From: Candidatus Lindowiibacteriota bacterium
GTDB lineage: Bacteria; Lindowbacteria; 2-12-FULL-62-27
Direction of reading: 5' to 3'
Length of the DNA stretch: 17,538 nt
Assembly: GCA_023249255.1 (NCBI GenBank)
Contig: JAHFCY010000038.1
Coordinates: 1 to 17,538, forward strand
The number at the start of each line of letters is the position of its first letter. Position 1 is the first letter of the stretch. Below are positions 1 to 6,635 of the stretch, in pieces. The position numbers and the translations under genes were made by a program. The notes beneath the pieces were generated by a model that saw only the letters and a list, made by a program, of their open reading frames with translations, was not told the origin of the DNA and did not search any database.

Positions 1-18
1 GCCAAACCCATTCTGTCC
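1..18. repeat. 18-bp direct repeat, left copy
   Basis: The first 18 bases of the window recur exactly, in the same orientation, at 1994-2011. The two copies bracket the abiE toxin-antitoxin genes. The repeat may extend left of the window, which cannot be seen. The remaining bases up to 159 hold no convincing gene on either strand. Confidence 0.6.
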
Positions 19-159
19 TTGCCTTCCAACGGCGTCCTGTGGGAGTGGGAGAATGCGGGCGTTGCTGCTTTGGGCCGCAGTGCATTGCTCCGCCAACGAT
101 CGAGCTGTGGTCTCTATTCGGTCATCGAATGTATCCTCTCTTTCGCCTTTCTGAAGCGA

Positions 160-1044
160 TTATATTTCATCGTCGAGCAAAGTCCGGGGCAGGGACTTGA
201 GTTTGTGCCGTCTGGTGTCGGCGATCAGGCGCCGCTCGACGTCCGACAAATCAAGCAGGAATCGATATCGGTTCTCGCAGGCGGAGATCAGTTTCTCCGG
301 ATTGATCTTTTCATTTCTGCTGACGAGTTGGCGGAGGTCATCCCAATCATACTTTGCCGAACGCAATCGCTTGATAAAACTCTCAGGGTCGAACGCGTCC
401 CGGACATTCCAGCATTTGATCACCGCGAGCGTCCGAATGAGCGGAGCATTGAGAGGCTTCTCGGCCGCCTTGGCCAGGTCATATATATCCCTGGATCGGA
501 CCCGCTGTGATGCGGCGCGGATTTTCTCGGCCAGCAACTCCTCGAATTGGAAGCTCGGGACGGAAAAGGGCCTGAATTCAAGATGCTTGAAATAGGGCTG
601 TGGCTTCAGAGGCAAGTCGGCCGGCTTGATCGAGGGTGATTCCCGGAGACTGACTTCCAATTTGAATCTCCCCGCGTTCCAATCGTGCCTGTACTGAATG
701 TCCGCTCCGCATGACTGCTTATCTTCCACGACATAGAAATCCTTGGAGTCCACATCGAACGAGAGTCCGTAAGCCGGCCTGCTCAAGGCTCCGATCATCG
801 ACAGGATTACGTCGTCTGCCTCCTGACCGCCGGCGCTGGTGAAGTCGAGGTCGACGGAAAAGCGGGTCTCTTTGCCGTAGACACATTTGCGCAGGCACGT
901 CCCACCTTTGAAGACCAAAGTTTTAAGGATCCCCGCATCGTGGAGTATCTTGAGGACATAGGTCAGGACAATCTCGCGTTCGGCCACCTCCATGCTGACA
1001 TGGGATCCATGAGCGAATAGATCAACGTATCGTTGTTCGATCAT
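160..1044 (-). CDS. abiEii: AbiEii/AbiGii-family nucleotidyltransferase toxin
   Basis: This is a predicted toxin of a type IV toxin-antitoxin/abortive-infection pair, 294 aa and cytoplasmic. A nucleotidyltransferase core is visible: the KGGT motif at residues 46-49, then S-V-D-L-D-F with the two metal-binding aspartates at D65 and D67, and a further acidic position in the K-L-E-V strand near E130. The family's typical helix E-E-L-L-A-E-K-I, followed by S-R-D-I-Y-D-L, lies at about 168-190. AbiEii proteins are known to bind nucleotides and to be bacteriostatic when not neutralised. The open frame extends up to 1227. The ATG at 1044 is preferred because it gives an ATGA overlap with the stop of the upstream antitoxin (1041-1043) and because the family match begins there. 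The catalytic residues look intact, so the toxin is probably functional. The target and phage specificity cannot be read from sequence. Confidence 0.9.
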   Translation of the reverse strand: MIEQRYVDLFAHGSHVSMEVAEREIVLTYVLKILHDAGILKTLVFKGGTCLRKCVYGKETRFSVDLDFTSAGGQEADDVILSMIGALSRPAYGLSFDVDSKDFYVVEDKQSCGADIQYRHDWNAGRFKLEVSLRESPSIKPADLPLKPQPYFKHLEFRPFSVPSFQFEELLAEKIRAASQRVRSRDIYDLAKAAEKPLNAPLIRTLAVIKCWNVRDAFDPESFIKRLRSAKYDWDDLRQLVSRNEKINPEKLISACENRYRFLLDLSDVERRLIADTRRHKLKSLPRTLLDDEI

Positions 1045-1862
1045 CCGATTCGCACCTCTCCCAGGAGATACTCCTTCGGCACGTTCAGGATGATGTTCCA
1101 CCGCTTGTCGAGTCTCCCCTTTGTTCCCCATCTCTTTGGCGATCCGAGAAGCGCCGGATTTTTTTTCACCTGACCGCGGAAGTAGGACTTCAATTCGGAC
1201 GGGAGGGTGATCCGCAACAGTTCGCACAGGCAGGCGAATCGGCGGGACAGAGCGCTGTCATCGAATCGTTGAAGATAGTCCAGTACCTTGGTCATTTCCA
1301 TCTTCTTGCCGGCGTGGAATAGAACTTGCGCTCCGGCCTCAATGCCTCCGACAAGATCGGGCCGGTCCAACGCGTCCAGGATCGAGCGCTCCATGTCCGA
1401 CACGCGGACTTTCTCGCCCATGATCGCAGACTCCTGATAGCCGAAGAATCGTTTGCCCGAGAGTTCGACAAACTGGAATCGGACATTCTTGATCTCCATC
1501 GGTTGTTTGGGGCGCCGCACCGCAACATGGATGACGCGCGGAATTTGTGTCAACAATCCGTGGTGGGCGCACGCGAATCGGTAGGCGAAAAAGTAGGATT
1601 TGGGCAGAATCCGCGCTACGATGTAGGGGTTCATCTCCGGGACGCCCTTCGGTCCCCTTTCGGCTCCCACCAGGAGATAGTGTCCTTTCGTCAACGGTTC
1701 TATCCACCCCTTCTTCCTGAGAGTATGCGCCATTTTCCGGGCGCACCCGTTGGAGCAGCGCAGTCGCTTCATCACGTCGCCGATGGTAATCAGGCGCCGC
1801 TTTTCCCATTCCCAGGCCAGAACCAGTTCGGCCTCCCGTTTGGACAGGCTTCTTCGGGTCAT
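1041..1862 (-). CDS. abiEi: AbiEi-family antitoxin and transcriptional regulator
   Basis: This 273-aa protein is the cognate antitoxin of the downstream AbiEii. Residues of about 15-70 look like the winged-helix DNA-binding domain of AbiEi-type antitoxins, with a T-I-G-D-V-M-K-R-L recognition-type helix and a K-G-H-Y-L-L wing. The remainder (about 75-273) matches the larger C-terminal antitoxin domain, including the D-M-E-R-S-I-L-D-A-L-D-R-P segment. AbiEi proteins neutralise AbiEii and repress their own promoter by binding inverted repeats. The ATG at 1862 is chosen because GGA, within an AAAAGGA stretch, sits 8 nt upstream. The longer open frame to 1988 would run through the promoter and operator. 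The stop overlaps the toxin ATG by 4 nt, so the two genes are translationally coupled. Confidence 0.9.
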   Translation of the reverse strand: MTRRSLSKREAELVLAWEWEKRRLITIGDVMKRLRCSNGCARKMAHTLRKKGWIEPLTKGHYLLVGAERGPKGVPEMNPYIVARILPKSYFFAYRFACAHHGLLTQIPRVIHVAVRRPKQPMEIKNVRFQFVELSGKRFFGYQESAIMGEKVRVSDMERSILDALDRPDLVGGIEAGAQVLFHAGKKMEMTKVLDYLQRFDDSALSRRFACLCELLRITLPSELKSYFRGQVKKNPALLGSPKRWGTKGRLDKRWNIILNVPKEYLLGEVRIG

Positions 1863-1878
1863 ATTATTTGTCCTTTTC

Positions 1879-1901
1879 AATGTTACAGATTTTGTAACAT
1901 T
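1879..1901. promoter_or_regulatory. Perfect inverted repeat, likely AbiEi operator
   Basis: AATGTTACA at 1879-1887 is followed by 5 nt and then its exact reverse complement, TGTAACATT, at 1893-1901. It lies 17 nt upstream of the abiEi start and covers the 3' end of the predicted -10 box and the likely transcription start. That placement suits a repressor site, and AbiEi antitoxins are known to autorepress through inverted repeats. Binding itself is inference. Confidence 0.7.
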
Positions 1902-1927
1902 GTCATGTATAAATAGGCTCGTGTCAA
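1899..1927 (-). promoter_or_regulatory. Sigma70-type promoter of abiEi-abiEii
   Basis: On the minus strand a perfect TTGACA (1922-1927) is followed after 17 nt by GACAAT (1899-1904), a 4/6 match to TATAAT. Transcription would start near 1892, inside the inverted repeat. A start there gives a leader of about 30 nt containing the AAAAGGA ribosome site. Confidence 0.6.
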
Positions 1928-1993
1928 GTCCGGGCCGGCGAAGGCAGAACCCGTACCCCGCATCCGAAAATGTGCCCGGAACATGCATCCTCG

Positions 1994-2011
1994 GCCAAAC
2001 CCATTCTGTCC
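1994..2011. repeat. 18-bp direct repeat, right copy
   Basis: This is identical to bases 1-18. It is followed directly by a tandem pair of CTGTCCCC (2005-2020), which adds a short local repeat. It lies between the abiE promoter and the brnTA promoter, so it marks the right edge of the abiE module. Confidence 0.6.
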
Positions 2012-2020
2012 CCTGTCCCC

Positions 2021-2049
2021 TTGATTTTGGAGATACTTTGTATTACTAT
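2021..2049 (+). promoter_or_regulatory. Candidate brnTA promoter with a small inverted repeat
   Basis: TTGATT (2021-2026) and TACTAT (2044-2049) are spaced by 17 nt. The spacer contains ATAC-TTT-GTAT (2033-2043), a possible site for the ribbon-helix-helix antitoxin. The predicted start, near 2056, almost coincides with the GTG start codon at 2058, so the message may be nearly leaderless. Confidence 0.4.
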
Positions 2050-2057
2050 TTAGACAG

Positions 2058-2339
2058 GTGAGAATTGTCGATCTTGAGTGGGACGATGGCAACATTTTGC
2101 ATTTGGAACTGGGCCATGGCATCACCCCGGAGGAAGCCGAAGAGGTGACTGCCGAATCGCCGGTGTTCAGAACGCTTCGGCGCAACTGCTACTCGGCGCT
2201 TGGCCCGGCGTTTGACGGCAGGTTTCTGGTTCTGGTTTTTAAAATAAACCCCAAAGGCCGCGTGCGGGTGTTGACCGGCTGGGACATGGAACCCATTGAC
2301 CGCCGGATGTATGAACGACTGAGAAGAAAAGGAGGCTAA
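2058..2339 (+). CDS. brnT: BrnT-family ribonuclease toxin
   Basis: This 93-aa protein resembles the BrnT (DUF497) family: a W-D-D segment near the N terminus, a T-P-E-E-A-E-E-V helix, a strand with Y-S-A-L-G, a hydrophobic strand R-F-L-V-L-V-F, then R-V-L-T-G-W-D-M and an R-R-M-Y-E-R-L-R C terminus. BrnT toxins adopt a RelE-like fold and cleave RNA, and the toxin gene normally precedes its antitoxin gene, as here. The start is GTG. No good ribosome site precedes it, and the candidate promoter would place the 5' end of the message at or next to the GTG. The family has the canonical HG-containing motif in a variable form; here L-G-H-G-I-T is seen. The BrnT call is strong because of the CopG-type partner directly downstream. 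Confidence 0.8.
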   Translation: MRIVDLEWDDGNILHLELGHGITPEEAEEVTAESPVFRTLRRNCYSALGPAFDGRFLVLVFKINPKGRVRVLTGWDMEPIDRRMYERLRRKGG

Positions 2340-2344
2340 ACGCC

Positions 2345-2617
2345 ATGAAGAAATCGCACAAAAATGAGGCCGATTACTGGGACCGCCGCGGAATCTGGAA
2401 GGACGATCAGGGTGAGGCGGCGCTATCCCTGACCGACGAACTGCGCCAGGCCATCAAATCCGGCAAACGCAGCCGTCCCATGAAAAACTTTTCCATCAAA
2501 ATGGACCCGGCCTTCCTCATCGCCGCCAAAAAAATCGCCACCCGGCAGGCGATCTCCTACCAATCCCTCATCCGCTCCTGGATCGCCAAAGGCCTTTCTC
2601 AAACACTGCCGGTGTGA
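2345..2617 (+). CDS. brnA: BrnA/CopG-type ribbon-helix-helix antitoxin
   Basis: This 90-aa protein is the predicted antitoxin for the upstream BrnT. The first 45 residues are polar and include Y-W-D-R-R-G, typical of the CopG-antitoxin family. Residues of about 47-84 form the ribbon-helix-helix: a K-N-F-S-I-K-M-D strand, then two helices ending in S-Y-Q-S-L-I-R-S-W-I-A-K-G-L. Such antitoxins bind DNA as dimers and autoregulate with their toxin. The gene starts 5 nt after the brnT stop, and a strong GGAGG lies 10 nt before its ATG. The antitoxin therefore has a much better ribosome site than the toxin, as expected for antitoxin excess. It is followed by 132 nt of non-coding sequence before the convergent PII gene. 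No clear hairpin terminator was seen there. Confidence 0.85.
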   Translation: MKKSHKNEADYWDRRGIWKDDQGEAALSLTDELRQAIKSGKRSRPMKNFSIKMDPAFLIAAKKIATRQAISYQSLIRSWIAKGLSQTLPV

Positions 2618-2749
2618 GGAAAAGGCCAGTTCTGTGGATTGCGATTGCGGAGTCCGCGTGTTGCGATCGTACGCTAACGTGTTCCATTCCATCATTGATA
2701 TGAGGTGGATCGGATCAGGTCTATATTGAAAAAATACCAAGCATCCCCT

Positions 2750-3883
2750 TCATTTCAAATACGTCAACGCCTGCGGCGCCGGATAGGCAAACAGCAACAC
2801 CGGGGTTTCGGCCAGTTCGGTCATAGAGGCGATCGCTTTCACCACCGGTTGGACTTGGCCTTCGCCGATGGTCAGGGCGATCATTTCGCGTTCATCGCTG
2901 CCTTCCAGGTGATGCGTGGCCCCTTTTAGTACGGGGAAGGCGTTGGCGTAGGCCGTGGATGTGCCGCCGGCTCCGGCTTCCATCGCCACCATCGAGGTGA
3001 TGTCGCCAAATCCGCGCGGGACGATGCAGTTCAGACTGACGAGGTTGTGGAGCATCTTGCGTTTTTTCGTCGTTACGTGCTGGACGGAACCGGAGTGACG
3101 CCAGTTGGTGTTCCCCTGAATCTGGTCAATGGCCTTGATGATCTGTTCCATAGTGGCCGGATAGAGGGAGGTGTTATGGAAACTCATCGTATTGATCAGT
3201 CCGACTTCCACCGGGCTCGTGTAGATGAATCCCTGCGCCGGCTGGTCGAGATGACCGGCCTCCACCATTTCTTCGAAAAAGCGTTCTGATTCCGCCGAAC
3301 CGACCACGAGGTTGATGATTTCTTTTTTGGGATTGATGGTCAGTTGCAGAAAAAATCCCAGCCGGTCGCGGATCCCGTGGCCATAGCCGAAACTGATGAC
3401 CGGTGACGGGCTGCCCGCCATCATCGTTTCACGTGCGATGTCCTCCGCGTGTCCCAGCTGGCAGATGCAGTTGATGGCCACCAGATCCCGCTGGAGTTCG
3501 ACGCCGTTTTCAGCCGCCGGCGGGGTGGGGGTCGACGTCGGAGTAAACGGCTGTGTGCCGTGAAACCACATGTCCTGGATCCGGGCGGCATAGATCGCGC
3601 CGGCCCCGAATAAATTCAGGCGTCCGGCTTGCACCAGCGCGCGCATGACGCTTTCCAAGTGCGGCTTGGTCACGATGACGTTGAGCATGTCGAAAGAGGG
3701 CGAGATTCCCGACACCGATATTATCCCTATTTTTTTCTTGTGCATGATGCCGCGGCCCTTGACGACGAACACCTGCTTGACGCCCGACTGGACGGCGGTG
3801 TCGATCAGGACCCGGGTTTTTTCCGGATCGGCGACCACGGTAATCCGGTAGAAATCCTGGGAATGTTCGTATTGTTCCAGCAT
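2750..3883 (-). CDS. Triple-domain PII-like regulatory protein
   Basis: This 377-aa protein is made of three PII-like (GlnB-superfamily, ferredoxin-like) units at about residues 12-106, 134-235 and 279-374. They are joined by a Thr/Pro-rich linker (about 110-125) and a second linker around 236-278. The first unit is the clearest: a Y-R-I-T-V-V strand, a helix, V-V-K-G-R-G after strand 2, L-N-V-I-V-T, a helix, then L-F-G-A-G-A-I-Y-A-A-R-I, which corresponds to the C-terminal G-D-G-K-I-F-V region of PII. The T-loops look short. Classical PII proteins are about 112 aa and trimeric, so three copies in one chain could form a pseudo-trimer. GGAG lies 7 nt before the ATG, and the gene begins 4 nt after the DUF1538 stop, so it is co-transcribed with the membrane protein it probably regulates. 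The effector ligand is unknown. An alternative start at 3931 is rejected because it adds only a basic tail overlapping the upstream gene. Confidence 0.75.
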   Translation of the reverse strand: MLEQYEHSQDFYRITVVADPEKTRVLIDTAVQSGVKQVFVVKGRGIMHKKKIGIISVSGISPSFDMLNVIVTKPHLESVMRALVQAGRLNLFGAGAIYAARIQDMWFHGTQPFTPTSTPTPPAAENGVELQRDLVAINCICQLGHAEDIARETMMAGSPSPVISFGYGHGIRDRLGFFLQLTINPKKEIINLVVGSAESERFFEEMVEAGHLDQPAQGFIYTSPVEVGLINTMSFHNTSLYPATMEQIIKAIDQIQGNTNWRHSGSVQHVTTKKRKMLHNLVSLNCIVPRGFGDITSMVAMEAGAGGTSTAYANAFPVLKGATHHLEGSDEREMIALTIGEGQVQPVVKAIASMTELAETPVLLFAYPAPQALTYLK

Positions 3884-3887
3884 TGAT

Positions 3888-5939
3888 TTACTCCGCCGCC
3901 GCTTGTTCTTCGGTCTTTTTCGGCCGCACAAACAATCCGAGCAACAGGATGTTCAAGACCGGATACGCGGAGGCCAGTGCCAACACGCCGAAGCCCTCGC
4001 CGGCGCCGGTGGCCATGCTCAAGGACAGGCCGAGCGCCAGTTTTAATGGCACTGTCACCGGGCCGGTGGTCACCGCGCCGCCGTCCCAGGCGATACACAC
4101 AAATAATTCCGAGTTGTATACGGTTAGAATCGCCAGCAGGATATAGGGCGGCAACAACAGGTAGAGGAGGTTGATATTATAAAGCAACGAAGCGATGCCC
4201 AGGCAGGCGCCGAACCCGACGCCCGAGGCCACCGCCTGGCTGAACAAATTCTTTTTGAATGCGCCCTGGGTGACGTCTTCGACCTGTTGCCCCAGAACGT
4301 TGAATGCCGGTTCGGCCAGCGTCGCGCCATATCCCAGGATGAGCGCAAAAATTACAACGATGATCTTGCCGAGTTCGGTCGGGTATATTGCCCGTTCCGC
4401 CGGGAAGAGCGGCAGGAAATCCAGAAAGGCCGCCGGCATCCGGTTGCCCATCTGATTACCCAATGTTCCAAGACCGATGGACAATCCGAAAAAGAAAAGA
4501 GCCAACCCGAGCACCAGAAACCCGAGGGCAACGAGAAGCTGCGGAATCGGCGGCCCTCTTTTCCCGAGAATCATCATGACAATAAAGAGGAAAAAAGAAA
4601 TCGGAAAAATCGCGCGGGCGGCCAATACGAACGAATCGGTCAACATCGGCATTTTCTCGGCATAACCGATCTTTGTCAGGATGTCGGGTATTTGTTTTTT
4701 TACTTCGGACGGAACAGCCGGGTTCAGGATTATTTCCCCGCGCAGTTTCTTCTCGTCTTTGATCGTTACGGTATACGCCTGTTGGAAAACATTGAACGCA
4801 TTTTTTTGAAGATCGAGTCCCAGTTCGGACAACAGCGCCGGAATTTCGTCGCGGACTTCCGGCGCGAAACCGCGCTTCAACTTGATGATTTGGTCCTTTT
4901 CATCGATCTCGTACGCCTTCAGAAGCGTTTCCCGCTTTTCCGGCGTCAGCCGGGCGATTTTCGGGGAACATTCCTGGAAATTCAGGTTGTCGGGCAGGAG
5001 CAACAAACGCAGTTGCGGGTAGAACGTGCGAAAATCCAGGTTATCCGGGAGAGCGGCGCCGGCCGCACTTGCCGCATCCGGCTCCTGTTCCGTTGTCTCG
5101 ACCGCGTGTTCCGCACTGACGGCGGTGTGGTCTGCCTGCGGGTGCGAATAGTTGCCGGTCGTGTACAGGTAGAACGTCAAGATCATCACGGTGACGATCG
5201 GCACGACGGCAATGAGGCCCACCATGCCGAAACCGGCCAGGGTGGAATCGGATTTTCCGGAGGCGCGACAAACACCGACGCTCAAAGCCAATATCAGCGG
5301 ACATAAAACCGGACCGACAATCACCGCGCCCGTATCCCACGCCAAACCGATGGCCTGCGCCAGCAGTTTGTTCCGGGCGGCGAACAGGGTCATGACGATG
5401 GCGATGCATACCGCGGGCAGGATGATCGGTTTAAAACTCCAGCCGTAAAGATTACGCATCGTGCCGACCACTGTGGCGATGGCGACACCCAGGGCTACCG
5501 CCACAATGATGAAAATCGGCTGGCCGACCAGCAATTTATACAGGAGCGGAGCGTGCTCTTCTTTTAATCGCGCACCGGCCATTTGCAATGTGCCAAGCAC
5601 CGGTTCCCCGAATGCGGCCAAAAGTCCCAAACCAAAGGCAAACAACAAAATGACGGCCGTGGAACTTCGTTTGGGCAGGGTGTTGCCCACGATTTCACCG
5701 ATCGGCGCCGGCCCGATTCGAATCCCTTCGAGAAAAAACGCGAGGCCCAGGAAAACCAGCGCGATCCCGCCTGTCAAGAAACCGGCTTGTGCCAAACTAA
5801 ATCGCAGAATAATCAGTTGGAAAAGTGCAATATACAGACACACCGGGACGACAACGATGACTTGTTCCTCGATGTTGTGATAGGCATACGGCAAGATCAG
5901 CCGCATTTGTTCCTTGAAGGACAGATGTACTCTATCCAT
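3888..5939 (-). CDS. Double DUF1538 membrane transporter-like protein
   Basis: This 683-aa integral membrane protein contains two DUF1538 halves. Half A (about 12-260) has L-A-A-F-G-E-P-V-L near 107-115 and W-D-T-G-A-V-I-V-G-P near 201-210. Half B (about 436-672) has the matching A-T-L-A-E-P-A-F near 539-546 and W-D-G-G-A-V-T-T-G-P near 618-627. These paired E-P and W-D-x-G-A-V motifs suggest a duplicated transport core. Between the halves lies an unusual soluble segment (about 261-435) with internal repeats. A two-gene DUF1538 pair (UmpAB, Halomonas) has been reported as a cation/proton antiporter; transport by this protein, and its substrate, are inference. A promoter is predicted upstream (5960-5988). 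No strong ribosome site precedes the ATG. The next gene encodes a triple PII-like protein, so the pair resembles other transporter-PII couples such as AmtB-GlnK or SbtA-SbtB. Confidence 0.85.
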   Translation of the reverse strand: MDRVHLSFKEQMRLILPYAYHNIEEQVIVVVPVCLYIALFQLIILRFSLAQAGFLTGGIALVFLGLAFFLEGIRIGPAPIGEIVGNTLPKRSSTAVILLFAFGLGLLAAFGEPVLGTLQMAGARLKEEHAPLLYKLLVGQPIFIIVAVALGVAIATVVGTMRNLYGWSFKPIILPAVCIAIVMTLFAARNKLLAQAIGLAWDTGAVIVGPVLCPLILALSVGVCRASGKSDSTLAGFGMVGLIAVVPIVTVMILTFYLYTTGNYSHPQADHTAVSAEHAVETTEQEPDAASAAGAALPDNLDFRTFYPQLRLLLLPDNLNFQECSPKIARLTPEKRETLLKAYEIDEKDQIIKLKRGFAPEVRDEIPALLSELGLDLQKNAFNVFQQAYTVTIKDEKKLRGEIILNPAVPSEVKKQIPDILTKIGYAEKMPMLTDSFVLAARAIFPISFFLFIVMMILGKRGPPIPQLLVALGFLVLGLALFFFGLSIGLGTLGNQMGNRMPAAFLDFLPLFPAERAIYPTELGKIIVVIFALILGYGATLAEPAFNVLGQQVEDVTQGAFKKNLFSQAVASGVGFGACLGIASLLYNINLLYLLLPPYILLAILTVYNSELFVCIAWDGGAVTTGPVTVPLKLALGLSLSMATGAGEGFGVLALASAYPVLNILLLGLFVRPKKTEEQAAAE

Positions 5940-5959
5940 TTGCCACGTCCATACTATTC

Positions 5960-5988
5960 ATCTTAGACAGAATGCCTTCAAAAATCAA
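5960..5988 (-). promoter_or_regulatory. Candidate promoter of the DUF1538-PII operon
   Basis: On the minus strand TTGATT (5983-5988) and TAAGAT (5960-5965) are spaced by 17 nt, ending 20 nt upstream of the DUF1538 ATG. Both boxes are 4/6 matches to consensus. Confidence 0.45.
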
Positions 5989-6002
5989 TCAACGACAAAA
6001 AC

Positions 6003-6014
6003 TTTCCCGGGAAA
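6003..6014. promoter_or_regulatory. 12-bp perfect palindrome upstream of the DUF1538 promoter
   Basis: TTTCCCGGGAAA is fully self-complementary and sits 14 bp upstream of the predicted -35 box, where an activator could bind. The rest of the gap from 5940 to 6152 shows no gene. No protein is assigned to the site. Confidence 0.3.
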
Positions 6015-6152
6015 AAAACTTTTCACCCCGCCGTCCATTCGGATGAAAAGGTCACCGCCGCCGTGTGTTGTCGGAGGCCTGGTCAAGATCGGAGCCTTCC
6101 GCATTGTCCGCCATGAATCTTCCACTCGTTCAGGGTATAGTACAAAAGACCA

Positions 6153-6578
6153 TCATCTGATGACCAACTCCCTGATTATCTCATATTTGAATTTACCTTT
6201 ATATTCGGCGTCTTCCCATTCGTTAAATTCTTCCAGGTACTGTTTGATCTTCGGTATCAGCCGGGTTTCGTGTTCATCCAGATAATCATTAAAACGGCTT
6301 CTCTCTTCCTCGACGATCCGGCATTTTACATCCCAAATGACCCAATAGAATTTCCCCTCTTCTTTGATCAGATCAAACGGGAACAGCCTGCAATCGAAAG
6401 GCCTTAACGGATGGACACTGCACAATCCCTCTCCATCCAGATAGGCGCACGGAGACTTTGTATTGATGAGCGGCAGATTTTTCTTCTCCTGCGGCGTGGT
6501 AAATATCGACTTCGATAAATATCCGGCGCAGCACAGATAATCGCACGTCAAACACCTGTCCCACAAATTTCCTGTCAC
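6153..6578 (-). CDS. YkgJ-family cysteine-cluster protein
   Basis: This 141-aa protein has eight cysteines, at residues 9, 12, 16, 17, 44, 53, 63 and 86. The arrangement C-x2-C-x3-C-C, then C-x8-C, then R-P-F-D-C-R-L-F-P-F is typical of the YkgJ/CxxCxxCC (UPF0153) family, which is thought to bind zinc or an Fe-S cluster. The biochemical role of the family is not established. The start is GTG at 6578, supported by GGAGG 9 nt upstream. The gene lies 57 nt after the LuxC-like gene on the same strand, so it may be the last gene of that operon. It is visibly AT-richer (35-42% GC in lines I counted, against 57% in a counted luxC line), so it may have a different origin. The charged C-terminal half (about 90-141) has no recognised motif. 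Confidence 0.8.
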   Translation of the reverse strand: MTGNLWDRCLTCDYLCCAGYLSKSIFTTPQEKKNLPLINTKSPCAYLDGEGLCSVHPLRPFDCRLFPFDLIKEEGKFYWVIWDVKCRIVEEERSRFNDYLDEHETRLIPKIKQYLEEFNEWEDAEYKGKFKYEIIRELVIR

Positions 6579-6635
6579 AGGCGCATTCCTCCCAGCACGG
6601 TGGTTCTGCAGTCCATGCCTAAAACATCCTTTGAG

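Noticed and set aside
1045-1227. Longer AbiEii start at 1227
   Set aside because: It would overlap the antitoxin gene by more than 180 nt. The ATGA overlap at 1041-1044 is typical of the family.
4287-5306. Long plus-strand open frame (339 codons) inside the DUF1538 gene
   Set aside because: It is antisense to a clear membrane protein, is very rich in Arg/Gln/Asp with no family resemblance, and has no ribosome site or promoter.
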